Part shown: one piece after another, positions 8,643-17,425 of the stretch
Position numbering within the stretch: the stretch's first letter is position 1
How the letters are laid out: every line of letters begins with the position of its first letter
Assembly: GCA_048270425.1 (NCBI GenBank)
Contig: JBLWSY010000006.1
Coordinates: 133,617-197,616 of the forward strand
DNA from: Oceanospirillum sp048270425
GTDB lineage: Bacteria; Pseudomonadota; Gammaproteobacteria; Pseudomonadales; Halomonadaceae
Length of the DNA: 64,000 nt
Direction: 5' to 3'
Translations under genes and position numbers: made by a program
The notes under the pieces: model-generated
Database searches by the model: none
The model's input: the letters and a program-made list of their open reading frames with translations, nothing else
Told to the model about the DNA's origin: nothing

Positions 8643-9860
8643 TTACGGCGTGTTGTTGACTTCAAAAATATACTTTTGCGACTGGGTCATACCTTTGTTG
8701 TTGCGCAGATGATGACTGTAAAGAGAGAAGTCAATGTCAGAAAAATGAGTGTCGGAGAGGACCCGGCGTTCGTCGTCTTCATCGGGAACGGGTATTTTAA
8801 GAGGCGCTTTGCCGGAATAAAGGGGGATATTCAGTTCACGGTAATCCAAAGTTTGTCCATTGAGCTGGTCGTAAAGATAAACCAGCCCCCAGGCTGCGGA
8901 CATAAAGTGTCCGCCATAGCTGTTAAATAAGGCCTTTTGTTCAATTTGTTCTCGGGCTTGCGGTAACAGATCAAAGCCGGACACTAAAATATCCCGGCCG
9001 GGCGATATATCGATTGTTTCGAGGGCTTCAATGGCTTTGAGTGCCATGGCGTCATTCGCGGTCCAGATAACCCGGATTTCCGGATAGCGCTGTTTGGCGG
9101 AAATTGTTGCCGTATAGGCATGCGTCGGGTTGTAGCGGGTGTGAAAAATTTGTTGTATGTCCACCTGATCTTTATAGCTGACCAGGGCATCAAACATTCC
9201 CAGAAGTCTTTGGGCAGCGGCTCTTGATGAGGGGCTGCCATCAAGAACCACCATGGGTAATGGGCGCTGATCGGGAAAGCGTTTAAGGGCTTCGTCGATA
9301 AGTTCATGGGTTAGCTGTCTGCTGGCTTCATAATTATTAACCACGATTTCCCCTAACCAGTAACGATAATGTTGCCCCGGCTTACCCATATTGTCCCTGG
9401 GAGAGAAGCCATTATCGTAGATGACGCTGTAGATTTTATGTTTTTCCAACAGTTCCAGAATAGCTTTGCCGGTATTTTTCATGTTTGGAAAAAGTACGGC
9501 ATCGGGTTTATGGCTTGAGTTAACCAGAGAAGACAATACCCGAACGGGTCGCAGCGGGTTGTTGTTTGTATCCACAACCTGGAGGTTTATATTCAGGTCG
9601 GAAGCGGCTTTAACCGTCGCCTGCTCGACCAGATGCCAGAATGGGTTTTGCTTATTATTGACCATAAGCACAACTTGCAGGGGATGTGTTTCTGACCAGT
9701 AAGGCGTATTTGTCTCCGGCTTTTCTAAAGGCATGGCCGTAGCGACACTGCTTAGCGACAAGAACAGTATAAGTAAAGCCAGCATTAAATAGTGGGTAGT
9801 GGCTAAACCTGTCGCTGTTGGCTTCTCAGGCTCATGCCTGATTTTAAAGGAGTAACGCAT
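8643..9860 (-). CDS. Periplasmic sugar-type (type I) binding protein, probably a sensor accessory
   Basis: The N-terminal hydrophobic segment (LMLALLILFLSLSSVATA, ~26-43) looks like a signal peptide or anchor. The body resembles LacI/RbsB-fold periplasmic binding proteins: a VVLMVNNKQNPFWHLVEQ opening, VLFPNMKNTGKAILELL, VIWTANDAMALKAIEAL, and DILVSGFDLLP. No permease or ATPase is adjacent. Instead a response regulator and sensor kinase lie just upstream on the same strand, an arrangement like LuxP/LuxQ or TorT/TorS, where the binding protein presents the ligand to the kinase. The ligand is unknown. Confidence 0.8.
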   Translation of the reverse strand: MRYSFKIRHEPEKPTATGLATTHYLMLALLILFLSLSSVATAMPLEKPETNTPYWSETHPLQVVLMVNNKQNPFWHLVEQATVKAASDLNINLQVVDTNNNPLRPVRVLSSLVNSSHKPDAVLFPNMKNTGKAILELLEKHKIYSVIYDNGFSPRDNMGKPGQHYRYWLGEIVVNNYEASRQLTHELIDEALKRFPDQRPLPMVVLDGSPSSRAAAQRLLGMFDALVSYKDQVDIQQIFHTRYNPTHAYTATISAKQRYPEIRVIWTANDAMALKAIEALETIDISPGRDILVSGFDLLPQAREQIEQKALFNSYGGHFMSAAWGLVYLYDQLNGQTLDYRELNIPLYSGKAPLKIPVPDEDDERRVLSDTHFSDIDFSLYSHHLRNNKGMTQSQKYIFEVNNTP

Positions 9861-9928
9861 TGAAAACCGGTTCCTGAAACGATTTACTGGAGCACTCAGT
9901 GGTCATGTTTTCTGTGCTTGATCAACGT

Positions 9929-10549
9929 TTAATGTTGCTGATAGGTCAGATGCAGGCGGACCAGCTCCGGCAAAGAGTTCGCGCCGGTTTTGCGCATAAT
10001 ATTGCTACGATGGTATTCAACCGTTTTTACGGTGATATTCAGCTCTCTGGCGACCTCTTTGTTGGCACAGCCTTTGACCAGCAGTTCAAGAATCTGATAT
10101 TCACGTTTGGTCAATGAGCCCAGTGCTTTGTGACTTTCCTGCTCAATCAGAAGGGCATTTTTGGTCTCGCGGAATTTTTTAAGCGCTGCTTCTACTTTAA
10201 ACACCAACTGACTGTGGTCGATCGGTTTTTCGAGGAAATCGAAGGCGCCAAGCTGAATCGCCCTGACAGCCATGGGAACAGTCGCATGACCGGTAATAAA
10301 AATAACCGGAGCGATAATATCCAGTGCGTCCAGTTGCTGAAACAGTTCAATACCGCTCATACCCTGCATGCGCACATCCAGCAATATACAATTGGGTTCA
10401 GAGGTTTTTTTCTCCATCTCAGCAAGAAACTCTTCACCTGACGCATGCGTGACTGCATCATAGCCATAGGATTCAAGCAGCATCTTCAGTGATGCCGAGA
10501 CTGACTCGGTATCATCAATAATATGAATTTTCTGAGGTAATGGTTGCAA
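9929..10549 (-). CDS. FixJ/LuxR-type response regulator
   Basis: The N-terminal receiver has the acidic pair at residues 12-13 (IIDDTE), phospho-acceptor Asp58 (ILLDVRM), the FITGHA threonine, and the EKP lysine near residue 108. The C-terminal LuxR-type helix-turn-helix (LTKREYQILELLVKG...VEYHRSNIMRKTG) is typical of FixJ/TodT/DctR regulators. The start is TTG at 10549, supported by GGGAG eight bases upstream and by family length. It lies 32 bases after the sensor kinase and presumably receives its phosphate. Targets are unknown. Confidence 0.9.
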   Translation of the reverse strand: MQPLPQKIHIIDDTESVSASLKMLLESYGYDAVTHASGEEFLAEMEKKTSEPNCILLDVRMQGMSGIELFQQLDALDIIAPVIFITGHATVPMAVRAIQLGAFDFLEKPIDHSQLVFKVEAALKKFRETKNALLIEQESHKALGSLTKREYQILELLVKGCANKEVARELNITVKTVEYHRSNIMRKTGANSLPELVRLHLTYQQH

Positions 10550-10581
10550 GTATGTATCTCCCTGACGCTTACTGCTGCTGA

Positions 10582-12480
10582 TTATCGTTGCAGCAGTTGT
10601 CGTTCAGTTGTCTCCGGATCTTTTTTCTCCGGCGTTATTATTTGTGCGGGCAGGCGCAGGATGAATTCTGCTCCGCCCTGTTCAGGATTATGAGCTGTAA
10701 TAGAGCCATGGTGCATTTCTGCGATGCTTCTGCAGATTGCCAGCCCCATTCCCAAGCCTTTCTCCTTGGTGCTGTAGTGCGTCGTGAACACCCTTTCTAT
10801 ATTCTCGATACCGGGCCCATTGTCACTGACCCTGATCACAAAGTAGCTCTCTTCTTTATCCAGGTTGATGGTTACTCTGCCATTTTTACTCCCCATTTCT
10901 GCCAGAACTTCAATCGCATTTGAGATCATATTGATCATCAGTTGCTTGATCTGAACTTCATTGGCAATGGCCGGGGCACTTGCTGGTTCTGTATTCAGAA
11001 AGAGGCGGACTTGGTGCTTGTCTGCTCTCAGGCGGCAGAGATCAATACTTTCCCGAAGTGTTTTGACCAGATCGAGCTGTTGCTGAGGATAGTCGTTGCG
11101 GCCCAGATGGCTGCGGGCCTGCTGCACGATCTGAGAGGCGATATCCGCTTGTTGCATCAGATGGTTCAGGCTCTGGTGAAGTTTCTCACGGTTAAGCTGT
11201 TCATCCTGACTGAAATTGATTGCCGACAGAGCGTAGTTTTGTATGGCTGCAAGCGGTTGATTGATTTCATGGGCGATGGTGGTCGCCATCTCCGCGATAG
11301 CCATCTGGTTCTGACGGAAGTTCATCAGCTCATCGGCTTCTTTTTCCAGTTTCTCCGCCCGTATCTTATCGCTCATATCTCTCAGGGTGACGTAATACAG
11401 ACCCTGCTTGTCGTACATCACCATATTAAAATGCAGTTCGATTTGCAGGCCTGCTTTCTGCAGGGGGGATGGTAGTGAACTTTCATCCAATCGATAACTG
11501 CCATGCTCAAGGGGTTTGGAACCAAACATCACTTCAAAGTCTTGCTTGATCAGCTGCTCCAATGGCTGATCTAACACCTTCATGGCGGCCTGATTGGCAT
11601 CAATGATGCGGTAGCGTTCTTCATCTTCCAAACGGAAACTTTCTACAATCAGCAAGGCATCGACATTTCTGTGGAATAGCGCACGGTAGCGTTTCTGGCT
11701 GTTCTGCAGCATGTTGGTCAGTAGCCGGGCAGATTCGCGACCTTCTGCGACTTCATTGGTGCGTTCGATCAGTTTGGCGTGGGCTTCCTGCTGGCGATTG
11801 TGGTATCGGAAGTTATTTTCCTGCAGTTGGTTGTAGGCGCTGACCAACTCCTGAATTTCCTTAGGGTCACTGGTTTTTTGGCTGATCTGTCGGAGTTTGT
11901 CGGGCCGGGAAACGGAGATTTCGTCAATCAGGATATTAAGCCGTTTCTGGAGTTTGCGATGCAGAAAAAAAAGGAGCGCTAAAAGTGGCAGCAAAAATTT
12001 CAGAATACCCAGAATAACAATGGATACACCGGAGGCTGCCTGTCCCTGAATCATGATTTGCGGGTTGTAGTGAATATTAAGATTACCCAGAAGTAATCGT
12101 TGACCCTGAGGGTTGGTGTAGCTGATGGGTTTGCTGATGATGATAGGGGATAGCAGATCACTCTGATTACCGACATTACGGCTACGCATATAGATTCGGG
12201 AAAACTGGTCAGAAATCATCAGGTAATCCACAAAGGATTCTTTAAAGAGACTATCCCCGATCAGGTTTACCGTTTCGGTGTCTGCATCATAGAGTGCTTT
12301 TGACAGCACAGGCAGGATCAGAGTGATGCGTTTTTCAACGTGCGCCAGTGTCGTATCGGCACTGGACCGGTAAAAAAGATAAGCCTGATAAGCGGAAAGT
12401 AATAAAACAGTGAAGAGCAAAGGCAGTATAACCAAGCGAACTAGCTGATTTATCAGTGATATTTTTTTGGTTTCTTCCAT
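10582..12480 (-). CDS. Membrane sensor histidine kinase
   Basis: Two membrane helices (~13-36 and ~151-173) enclose a ~115-residue periplasmic domain. Then come a linker/HAMP-like and coiled-coil region (~175-260), a PAS domain (~262-375), and a HisKA box with phospho-acceptor His404 (TIAHEINQPLAAI). The ATPase domain has the N box (MISNAIEVL), DNGPGI and GLGMGLAICRSI. This is the FixL/DctB-type kinase family. It is first in a minus-strand series with a FixJ-type regulator and a periplasmic binding protein, so it may sense a ligand-loaded binding protein. Confidence 0.92.
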   Translation of the reverse strand: MEETKKISLINQLVRLVILPLLFTVLLLSAYQAYLFYRSSADTTLAHVEKRITLILPVLSKALYDADTETVNLIGDSLFKESFVDYLMISDQFSRIYMRSRNVGNQSDLLSPIIISKPISYTNPQGQRLLLGNLNIHYNPQIMIQGQAASGVSIVILGILKFLLPLLALLFFLHRKLQKRLNILIDEISVSRPDKLRQISQKTSDPKEIQELVSAYNQLQENNFRYHNRQQEAHAKLIERTNEVAEGRESARLLTNMLQNSQKRYRALFHRNVDALLIVESFRLEDEERYRIIDANQAAMKVLDQPLEQLIKQDFEVMFGSKPLEHGSYRLDESSLPSPLQKAGLQIELHFNMVMYDKQGLYYVTLRDMSDKIRAEKLEKEADELMNFRQNQMAIAEMATTIAHEINQPLAAIQNYALSAINFSQDEQLNREKLHQSLNHLMQQADIASQIVQQARSHLGRNDYPQQQLDLVKTLRESIDLCRLRADKHQVRLFLNTEPASAPAIANEVQIKQLMINMISNAIEVLAEMGSKNGRVTINLDKEESYFVIRVSDNGPGIENIERVFTTHYSTKEKGLGMGLAICRSIAEMHHGSITAHNPEQGGAEFILRLPAQIITPEKKDPETTERQLLQR

Positions 12481-12732
12481 TGCTATATCCAGTATGCAGT
12501 ATGCCTCAAGTATACCTTTGAGCGTGTGATTATGCCCTAGGGAAAACCCTTAACGGACATGGTAGTGAACCGAGTGGCTGAATTACAGACCTTAACGCAA
12601 ACTTACCCTTAATGTCCGGTTATTCAGTTGATAGCTGCTTCAGTGTGAATTCACCTATGGGTATCTGAAGCGGGGTTTTTGCCGGGGCGCTGTGATGCGA
12701 GTAACCAGATCATTTCGTTGAAGGAATATCAC
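12481..12732. promoter_or_regulatory. Divergent intergenic region between sensor kinase and GGDEF-like gene
   Basis: 252 bases carrying both divergent promoters. It contains a CCCTAGGG palindrome (12535-12542) and an inverted pair: TAACGGACAT at 12551-12560 and ATGTCCGGTTA at 12612-12622, each near an ACCCTTAA word. These are plausible regulator sites but are assigned by eye only. Confidence 0.4.
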
Positions 12733-13320
12733 ATGACCGCTGAATACCATGCACCAGTCTTTGCTGAACAGAAGCAACATGTCGGAGGTCCGATGAGTAA
12801 ACTGGGAAACTATGACTCTCTGACTGGTCTGTTGTGCCGATCTGCTTTTGAAGTTGATAAAACGTCACCAGAATTTGCCGGGCGTGTCGCAGCTGTTTTT
12901 ATGATCAATTTCGATCAGTTTTCAAAGGTAAATCGGGAGCATGGTCGTGCTATTGGCGATTTTTTACTCGCTATGTCTGCCGACCGGTTAGCCAATCTTG
13001 ACCGAAGCTACCCTCAGATCAGTTATCGCTTTGAAGGTGATCGTTTTGTTCAATTGGTGTTGTCAGACTCACCGCTTGATAAAGAGCAGTTGGAATCTAT
13101 TGCGAAAGATATTCAGCATCAACTGCAGCGGGAGATTCGACTGTCTGATCGCTCCGTGGGTTTAAGTTGTACTGTTACAGGTGCGGCTGTCAGCAAAGAT
13201 CTTCCTCTTAACCGAATCGTGACAGAGGCTATGTTATACAGCGCAGAGCTGAAATATCAGGGCCCCGGTCAACTTCATATTCTCTGTTCCGATAGCGGGA
13301 CAGCGTCAAAGGTCTCTTAA
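12733..13320 (+). CDS. Degenerate GGDEF-domain protein
   Basis: About 195 residues, mostly a single GGDEF-like fold. YDSLTGLLCRSAFE is the usual entry motif and FMINFDQFSKVNREHGRAIGD the usual metal-binding helix. The signature loop reads FEGDRF instead of GGDEF, so two of the five active-loop residues are replaced and diguanylate cyclase activity is doubtful. It has no membrane segment or sensory domain. ATG 12733 follows AAGGA. It is divergent from the sensor kinase gene and closed by a strong terminator at 13376. It could act as a c-di-GMP or GTP-binding regulator (inference). Confidence 0.8.
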   Translation: MTAEYHAPVFAEQKQHVGGPMSKLGNYDSLTGLLCRSAFEVDKTSPEFAGRVAAVFMINFDQFSKVNREHGRAIGDFLLAMSADRLANLDRSYPQISYRFEGDRFVQLVLSDSPLDKEQLESIAKDIQHQLQREIRLSDRSVGLSCTVTGAAVSKDLPLNRIVTEAMLYSAELKYQGPGQLHILCSDSGTASKVS

Positions 13321-13375
13321 CTTTTGGGTGACTCAATCGTTAAGTGAACACAGGCCGAATAGGCTGTTGCTCTTT

Positions 13376-13402
13376 GGGGACATAGGATGTCCCCATTTTT
13401 TT
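13376..13402 (+). terminator. Strong rho-independent terminator
   Basis: Perfect eight-base stem GGGGACAT/ATGTCCCC with a three-base loop and seven T, 55 bases after the GGDEF-like gene. Confidence 0.93.
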
Positions 13403-13594
13403 GTCTTTGTCGTCAGTATTCATTTTCTTGTCTTCTTTTCGGACTGATCAGTATCACTTTCCGGGTGTTCTCTTTTGATCTGTGTCTTATCCCTGCGTCT
13501 TTTTTACTGCTTTTCATGCTTCTGTCATTTCGCGGTTGCAGCATGGTTTCAGGGTTTGAATCTGCTGGTCAATACGTATTAAAAGGATATCGCT

Positions 13595-15541
13595 ATGATC
13601 ACTAAGCAATGGGACGCTGATGAAGATATGCGCATCAGTCCGGTGAAGCATCCGGATATCAATCAGTTGCTCGAGCTGACGCCAAAAGAAAGCGAACGTA
13701 TTCGCTCAGAGCTGCATGAAGCGAAAAAAAGGCCAAAGCGGGAGCGGGCATCCGGACAAGACTTCTCTTTTTCAGGTTTGCCGCATGGTGTTGATAGTAC
13801 ACACCACGTAGCAGAGGGGTATCGGGCGGACATTCTGATTCGGTGGGGTGATCCTGTGACCGATGATGCTCCTGAGTTTGATCCGATGAAGCAAACGCCA
13901 TACGCCCAGGCGCGCCAATTTGGTTACAACAATGACTATGTTGGCTTTTTCCCTTTGCCGAGAGGTTCTCATAACCCGGATCGCGGTTTGTTGGCGGTCA
14001 ATCATGAGTACACAACCCGTAAGCTGATGTTTCCTGATCATGAAAAGGGGAATAAACATCAGGGCAAAAAAAGCGACTATGAGCGTACTCTGTGTGAAAT
14101 AGAGATGGCGGCCCATGGCCTGAGTGTTATCGAGATCGAGAAAGACCGAAAAGGACGCTGGCAACGCGTACGATTCAGCCCTTATAACCGGCGTATCAGC
14201 CCTTTGAAAAGTGTGCTGGATATCTCGGGGCCGGCTGCGGGACATGAACGCATGCAGACCGCCTATGATCCCAAAGGACGGCACGTTATCGGAACGCTGA
14301 ACAACTGCGCCGGAGGCATGACGCCTTGGGGAACTTTGCTGAGTGCAGAAGAAAATTTCAACGGATACTTCTGCGGTAAGAGAAAGCACCATCCCGAAAA
14401 AGAGAAACTGAAACGCTACGGTATACCCGGCAAGTGGTTTGATTGGGGTAAGCATCATGAACGCTTTGATATTGAGCAGGAACCCAACGAAGTGAATCGC
14501 TTTGGTTGGATTGTTGAGCTGGATCCTTATGATCCCCATGCCCGCCCTGTTAAGCGCACAGCACTTGGGCGCTTTAAGCATGAAGGCGCAGCGGTAACGG
14601 TTAATGAAGATGGCCGGGTTGTTGTGTACTCCGCTGATGACCAGAACGGTGAGTACCTGTACAAGTTTGTCAGCCATGGTCGCTATGACCCCCACAGCCG
14701 ACGGGCGAACTTTGGTTTGCTGGATGAAGGTTGTCTATATGTCGCCCGCTTTGAAGAAGAAGGTGCATTAAACTGGTTGCCACTGCGCCACGGCTATGGC
14801 CCTTTAAACCAAAAAAATGGCTTTGAAAGTCAGGCTGATGTTGTTATCGATGCTCGCCTGGCGGCAGATCTTTTGGGGGCGACTCCTTTGAATCGTCCGG
14901 AAGATGTAACGGTTAACCCTAAGGATCACAGTGTTTATCTGATGCTATTGGCTGATACTGAAAACCATCAGCATCTGGATGGCCAGATTCTTCAGTTAAC
15001 GCCCCCTGAAGGGGATCATGCCGGAGAGCATTACAGTTGGAAGGTGATGCTAAAAACCGATAACGACGGTGCTGACGATTTACACCCAGCGGCTCCAGGA
15101 ACTATCAAGGCTGATATTGATGATGCAGGCCATGATCAACCGGAGGATAATTGGTTTATTGCGCCGGATAACTTTGCGGTTGATGGTCGGGGGCGACTCT
15201 GGGTAACGACCGATCAGGGTGAAAACTGGGGTAAGACCGGTTCAACCGATGGAATCTGGGCGGTGGAAACCCATGGCAAGAAGAGGGGAGCCGCCCGTAT
15301 GTTTTTTCGGGTGCCGGTTGGGGCGGAGATGGCAAGTCCTGCGTTCACACCCGATGATAAAACCCTGTTTATAGCCGTTCAGCATCCGGGCTGCGATGGT
15401 GCCAAGGATTATCCGCCATTTGCAAGGGAGTCAACGTTTGCTGATCCCGTTACCCGGTGGCCGGACTTTAAATCTAAAATGCCGCCTCGGCCTTCATTGG
15501 TGGTGATCACCAAAAAGGATGGCGGGCTGGTAGGAAGCTAG
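13595..15541 (+). CDS. PhoX-family (DUF839) alkaline phosphatase-like protein
   Basis: 648 residues, the usual PhoX size. Family landmarks include NHEYTT near residue 132, NNCAGGMTPWGTLLSAEENF (~235-254), FKHEGAAV, RPEDV, and the C-terminal FTPDDKTLFIAVQHPG. PhoX enzymes are calcium/iron phosphomonoesterases normally exported by Tat. Here the N-terminus is charged, with no twin-arginine or hydrophobic segment, so this member would stay in the cytoplasm or be cryptic. ATG 13595 follows AAAAGGA at good spacing. It is a single-gene unit followed by a hairpin terminator. Confidence 0.87.
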   Translation: MITKQWDADEDMRISPVKHPDINQLLELTPKESERIRSELHEAKKRPKRERASGQDFSFSGLPHGVDSTHHVAEGYRADILIRWGDPVTDDAPEFDPMKQTPYAQARQFGYNNDYVGFFPLPRGSHNPDRGLLAVNHEYTTRKLMFPDHEKGNKHQGKKSDYERTLCEIEMAAHGLSVIEIEKDRKGRWQRVRFSPYNRRISPLKSVLDISGPAAGHERMQTAYDPKGRHVIGTLNNCAGGMTPWGTLLSAEENFNGYFCGKRKHHPEKEKLKRYGIPGKWFDWGKHHERFDIEQEPNEVNRFGWIVELDPYDPHARPVKRTALGRFKHEGAAVTVNEDGRVVVYSADDQNGEYLYKFVSHGRYDPHSRRANFGLLDEGCLYVARFEEEGALNWLPLRHGYGPLNQKNGFESQADVVIDARLAADLLGATPLNRPEDVTVNPKDHSVYLMLLADTENHQHLDGQILQLTPPEGDHAGEHYSWKVMLKTDNDGADDLHPAAPGTIKADIDDAGHDQPEDNWFIAPDNFAVDGRGRLWVTTDQGENWGKTGSTDGIWAVETHGKKRGAARMFFRVPVGAEMASPAFTPDDKTLFIAVQHPGCDGAKDYPPFARESTFADPVTRWPDFKSKMPPRPSLVVITKKDGGLVGS

Positions 15542-15588
15542 TTTCGCTATCCTGAATGAAAAGTCTGGATGATTCTTTGGAATGCGAT

Positions 15589-15625
15589 GCCTGATGTTTG
15601 CCTCCCGGTTTAGGCATCATCAGGC
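15589..15625. terminator. Convergent hairpin terminator
   Basis: Inverted repeat GCCTGATG/CATCAGGC enclosing a second GCCT/AGGC pair, between the convergent PhoX and hydrolase genes. T-richness is modest on both sides. Confidence 0.55.
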
Positions 15626-15657
15626 GTTTCTGTTTGGAGAAGTGATAGAGGGATGCT

Positions 15658-16191
15658 TTAGTCTTTCAGCGCCGTTTCTAAAGGCTCCAGAAACGCGAGA
15701 AAATCTTCCTCAATAAAATTCATGCTGTCGCCTAATCGATGGTCATCGGCAACCAGATGAATCTTGCAGTCCAGCTTCTGGCTTAAGTCGTTGGAATTGA
15801 CCCACGGAATAACCCGATCAAAAAGCCCGTGTACCAGATAAACCGAATCCGCCTTAATTTCCGGCCACTGGACCGGGTAGTTTTCCAACCCAAGTGCTGG
15901 TGCCATCAGAAACATGCCCGCTGCTTTATAACTCTGGCTGGTTCGGGCGGCGACATATCCCCCCATACTGGAACCCACCAACACCAGCTCTTTGGAAGGA
16001 ACCCGTGTCTCCGCCAGATAGGCGTTCAGCATTTTAACCCGGCTTTCAGGATCATCGGGGTTTTCTGCTGTCAGATAATTCAGTGCACTGAATTCGTGAC
16101 CTCGCTCGTTGGCGATACGGGAAAATAGCTGACCTTTATTGCCCCAGGGGCCGCTTTCCTTTCCATGAATAAAGCAGATATGTAACGGCAT
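15658..16191 (-). CDS. Small alpha/beta hydrolase (esterase-like)
   Basis: 177-residue alpha/beta hydrolase fold. It has an N-terminal CFIHGKESGPWG oxyanion strand, nucleophile elbow GSSMGGY (Ser), an acid in HGLFDRVIP (Asp), and a C-terminal histidine in DDHRLGD. It resembles short YqiA/RsbQ-like esterases; the substrate cannot be told. ATG 16191 has GGAGCC just upstream. It shares strand with the hexapeptide acyltransferase 80 bases upstream and could be co-transcribed with it. Confidence 0.8.
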   Translation of the reverse strand: MPLHICFIHGKESGPWGNKGQLFSRIANERGHEFSALNYLTAENPDDPESRVKMLNAYLAETRVPSKELVLVGSSMGGYVAARTSQSYKAAGMFLMAPALGLENYPVQWPEIKADSVYLVHGLFDRVIPWVNSNDLSQKLDCKIHLVADDHRLGDSMNFIEEDFLAFLEPLETALKD

Positions 16192-16270
16192 AATGGCTCC
16201 TGGTCTGAATCTGTAATTAAGTAACTTGTTTGCTTGCTTGGTGACTGTGCTCGAAGAGATTTATGGCTGA

Positions 16271-16933
16271 TCAGGCGGACATGCCCGTTGCCTTTTCCCG
16301 ATAGCCGATAGGCTTGTTTCTGCGGTCTCCGATCACCTTGGCCGGATTGCCGGCGACAATGGCAAAGTCGGGCACATTCCTTGTCACCATGGCATTCATA
16401 GCGATCACAGCATGATCACCAATGGTGACGCCGTCGCGCACACCTGCTCCGGCTCCTATCCAGACATCCTGACCAATCGTGATGCCCCGGGATGAATTAT
16501 TTTGCTGGTAGATCGGCATATCCGGTGCCATGCCGTGATCAAAGGCGTAAAGCTTGACCTGATTGGCAATGCGGGTCTGATCGCCAATGGTAATACCCGC
16601 TTTACCGCCGTCAAAGGAGCAGCCGTGATTGATCGCCACTTCACGGCCGATAGTCAGCGGGCCATGCAGAAAACAGTTAGCGGCAACGAAACTTTCCTCA
16701 CCCAGCGTAATGGCACGGCCGGGTTCGGCAAACAAGGCTGCATCCGGTGAGATAAACACCTTATCCGCTAATTCCAGAGTCTCAAGCTGCATCAGCGTCT
16801 GCTGCAGCTCTTCCTGCCAGGGCTTGGCCCATGCGAGGTGTTTAGCCTTCAGCCTGTAGTACAGCCAGGGCATCCAGCTGAGTCGTTTCTTGTGTTGTTG
16901 CCGGTAAAACTCCGGCGATTCCGGTGCAGACAT
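16271..16933 (-). CDS. Hexapeptide-repeat (left-handed beta helix) acyltransferase
   Basis: 220 residues with many imperfect hexapeptide turns from ~residue 75 onward (ITLGEESFVAANCFLHG, LTIGREVAINHGC, ITIGQDVWIGAGAGVRDG, VTIGDHAVIAMNAMVTRNV) and the closing IVAGNPAKVIG typical of maltose/galactoside/serine O-acetyltransferases. The loop histidine (FDHGM) sits where the catalytic histidine is found. The acceptor is unknown. The N-terminal ~60 residues are helical and basic. Confidence 0.85.
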   Translation of the reverse strand: MSAPESPEFYRQQHKKRLSWMPWLYYRLKAKHLAWAKPWQEELQQTLMQLETLELADKVFISPDAALFAEPGRAITLGEESFVAANCFLHGPLTIGREVAINHGCSFDGGKAGITIGDQTRIANQVKLYAFDHGMAPDMPIYQQNNSSRGITIGQDVWIGAGAGVRDGVTIGDHAVIAMNAMVTRNVPDFAIVAGNPAKVIGDRRNKPIGYREKATGMSA

Positions 16934-17062
16934 GAAGGGCCTGTTTCTATTCGGGCTGATGGCTAAAGGCCTATTTTGCCAGATCGTTACCTTTCATCAA
17001 ACCGTTGCTCTTTCAGGATAGGGGGATTAAGTTGTCAGGCTTTTAACGTCTGATAAATCAAG

Positions 17063-17374
17063 ATGATGACCCGAAAACAACTCGTATCCGCAGTGGAACT
17101 CTTTGACTCTGATGCTGGGGAGCAAACAACTGTAGATTTAACCTCTGTTAAGTTTGCTGAAACCATAGACACTCTGGTTTGCCCCTTGTGCGGGCAAGCT
17201 AATTCCTGTTTGAATCAGGGCTCGGCAGATATAGGGCGTAGCTGCTGGTGCAATGATCCTGAAATTCATTTTCCGGAGTCTTTACTGTCACAGATTCCTC
17301 CGGAAAAACGCCGCAAGGCTTGTGTTTGTCTGCGTTGCGCTGAAAAGCATCAGCCCCCCCCCCTTAAATCATAA
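17063..17374 (+). CDS. Cysteine-rich CWC-type small protein
   Basis: 103 residues with CPLC at ~40-43, SCWC at ~61-64, and CVCLRC near the C-terminus, matching the small cysteine-rich CWC family. It probably binds zinc; no role is established. Two adjacent ATGs (17063 and 17066) are possible starts. A run of ten C at 17354-17363, a few codons before the stop, encodes PPP and makes the last residues prone to slippage or base-calling error. Confidence 0.75.
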   Translation: MMTRKQLVSAVELFDSDAGEQTTVDLTSVKFAETIDTLVCPLCGQANSCLNQGSADIGRSCWCNDPEIHFPESLLSQIPPEKRRKACVCLRCAEKHQPPPLKS

Positions 17375-17425
17375 TTTCAATCACCCTTAAACAACTATCA
17401 TCATTAAATAATTAGGGGAAGCGCG

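Noticed and set aside
13387..13605. 72-codon hydrophobic open frame upstream of the PhoX gene
   Set aside because: It starts inside a strong terminator, has no ribosome site, and its hydrophobicity follows from T-rich DNA.
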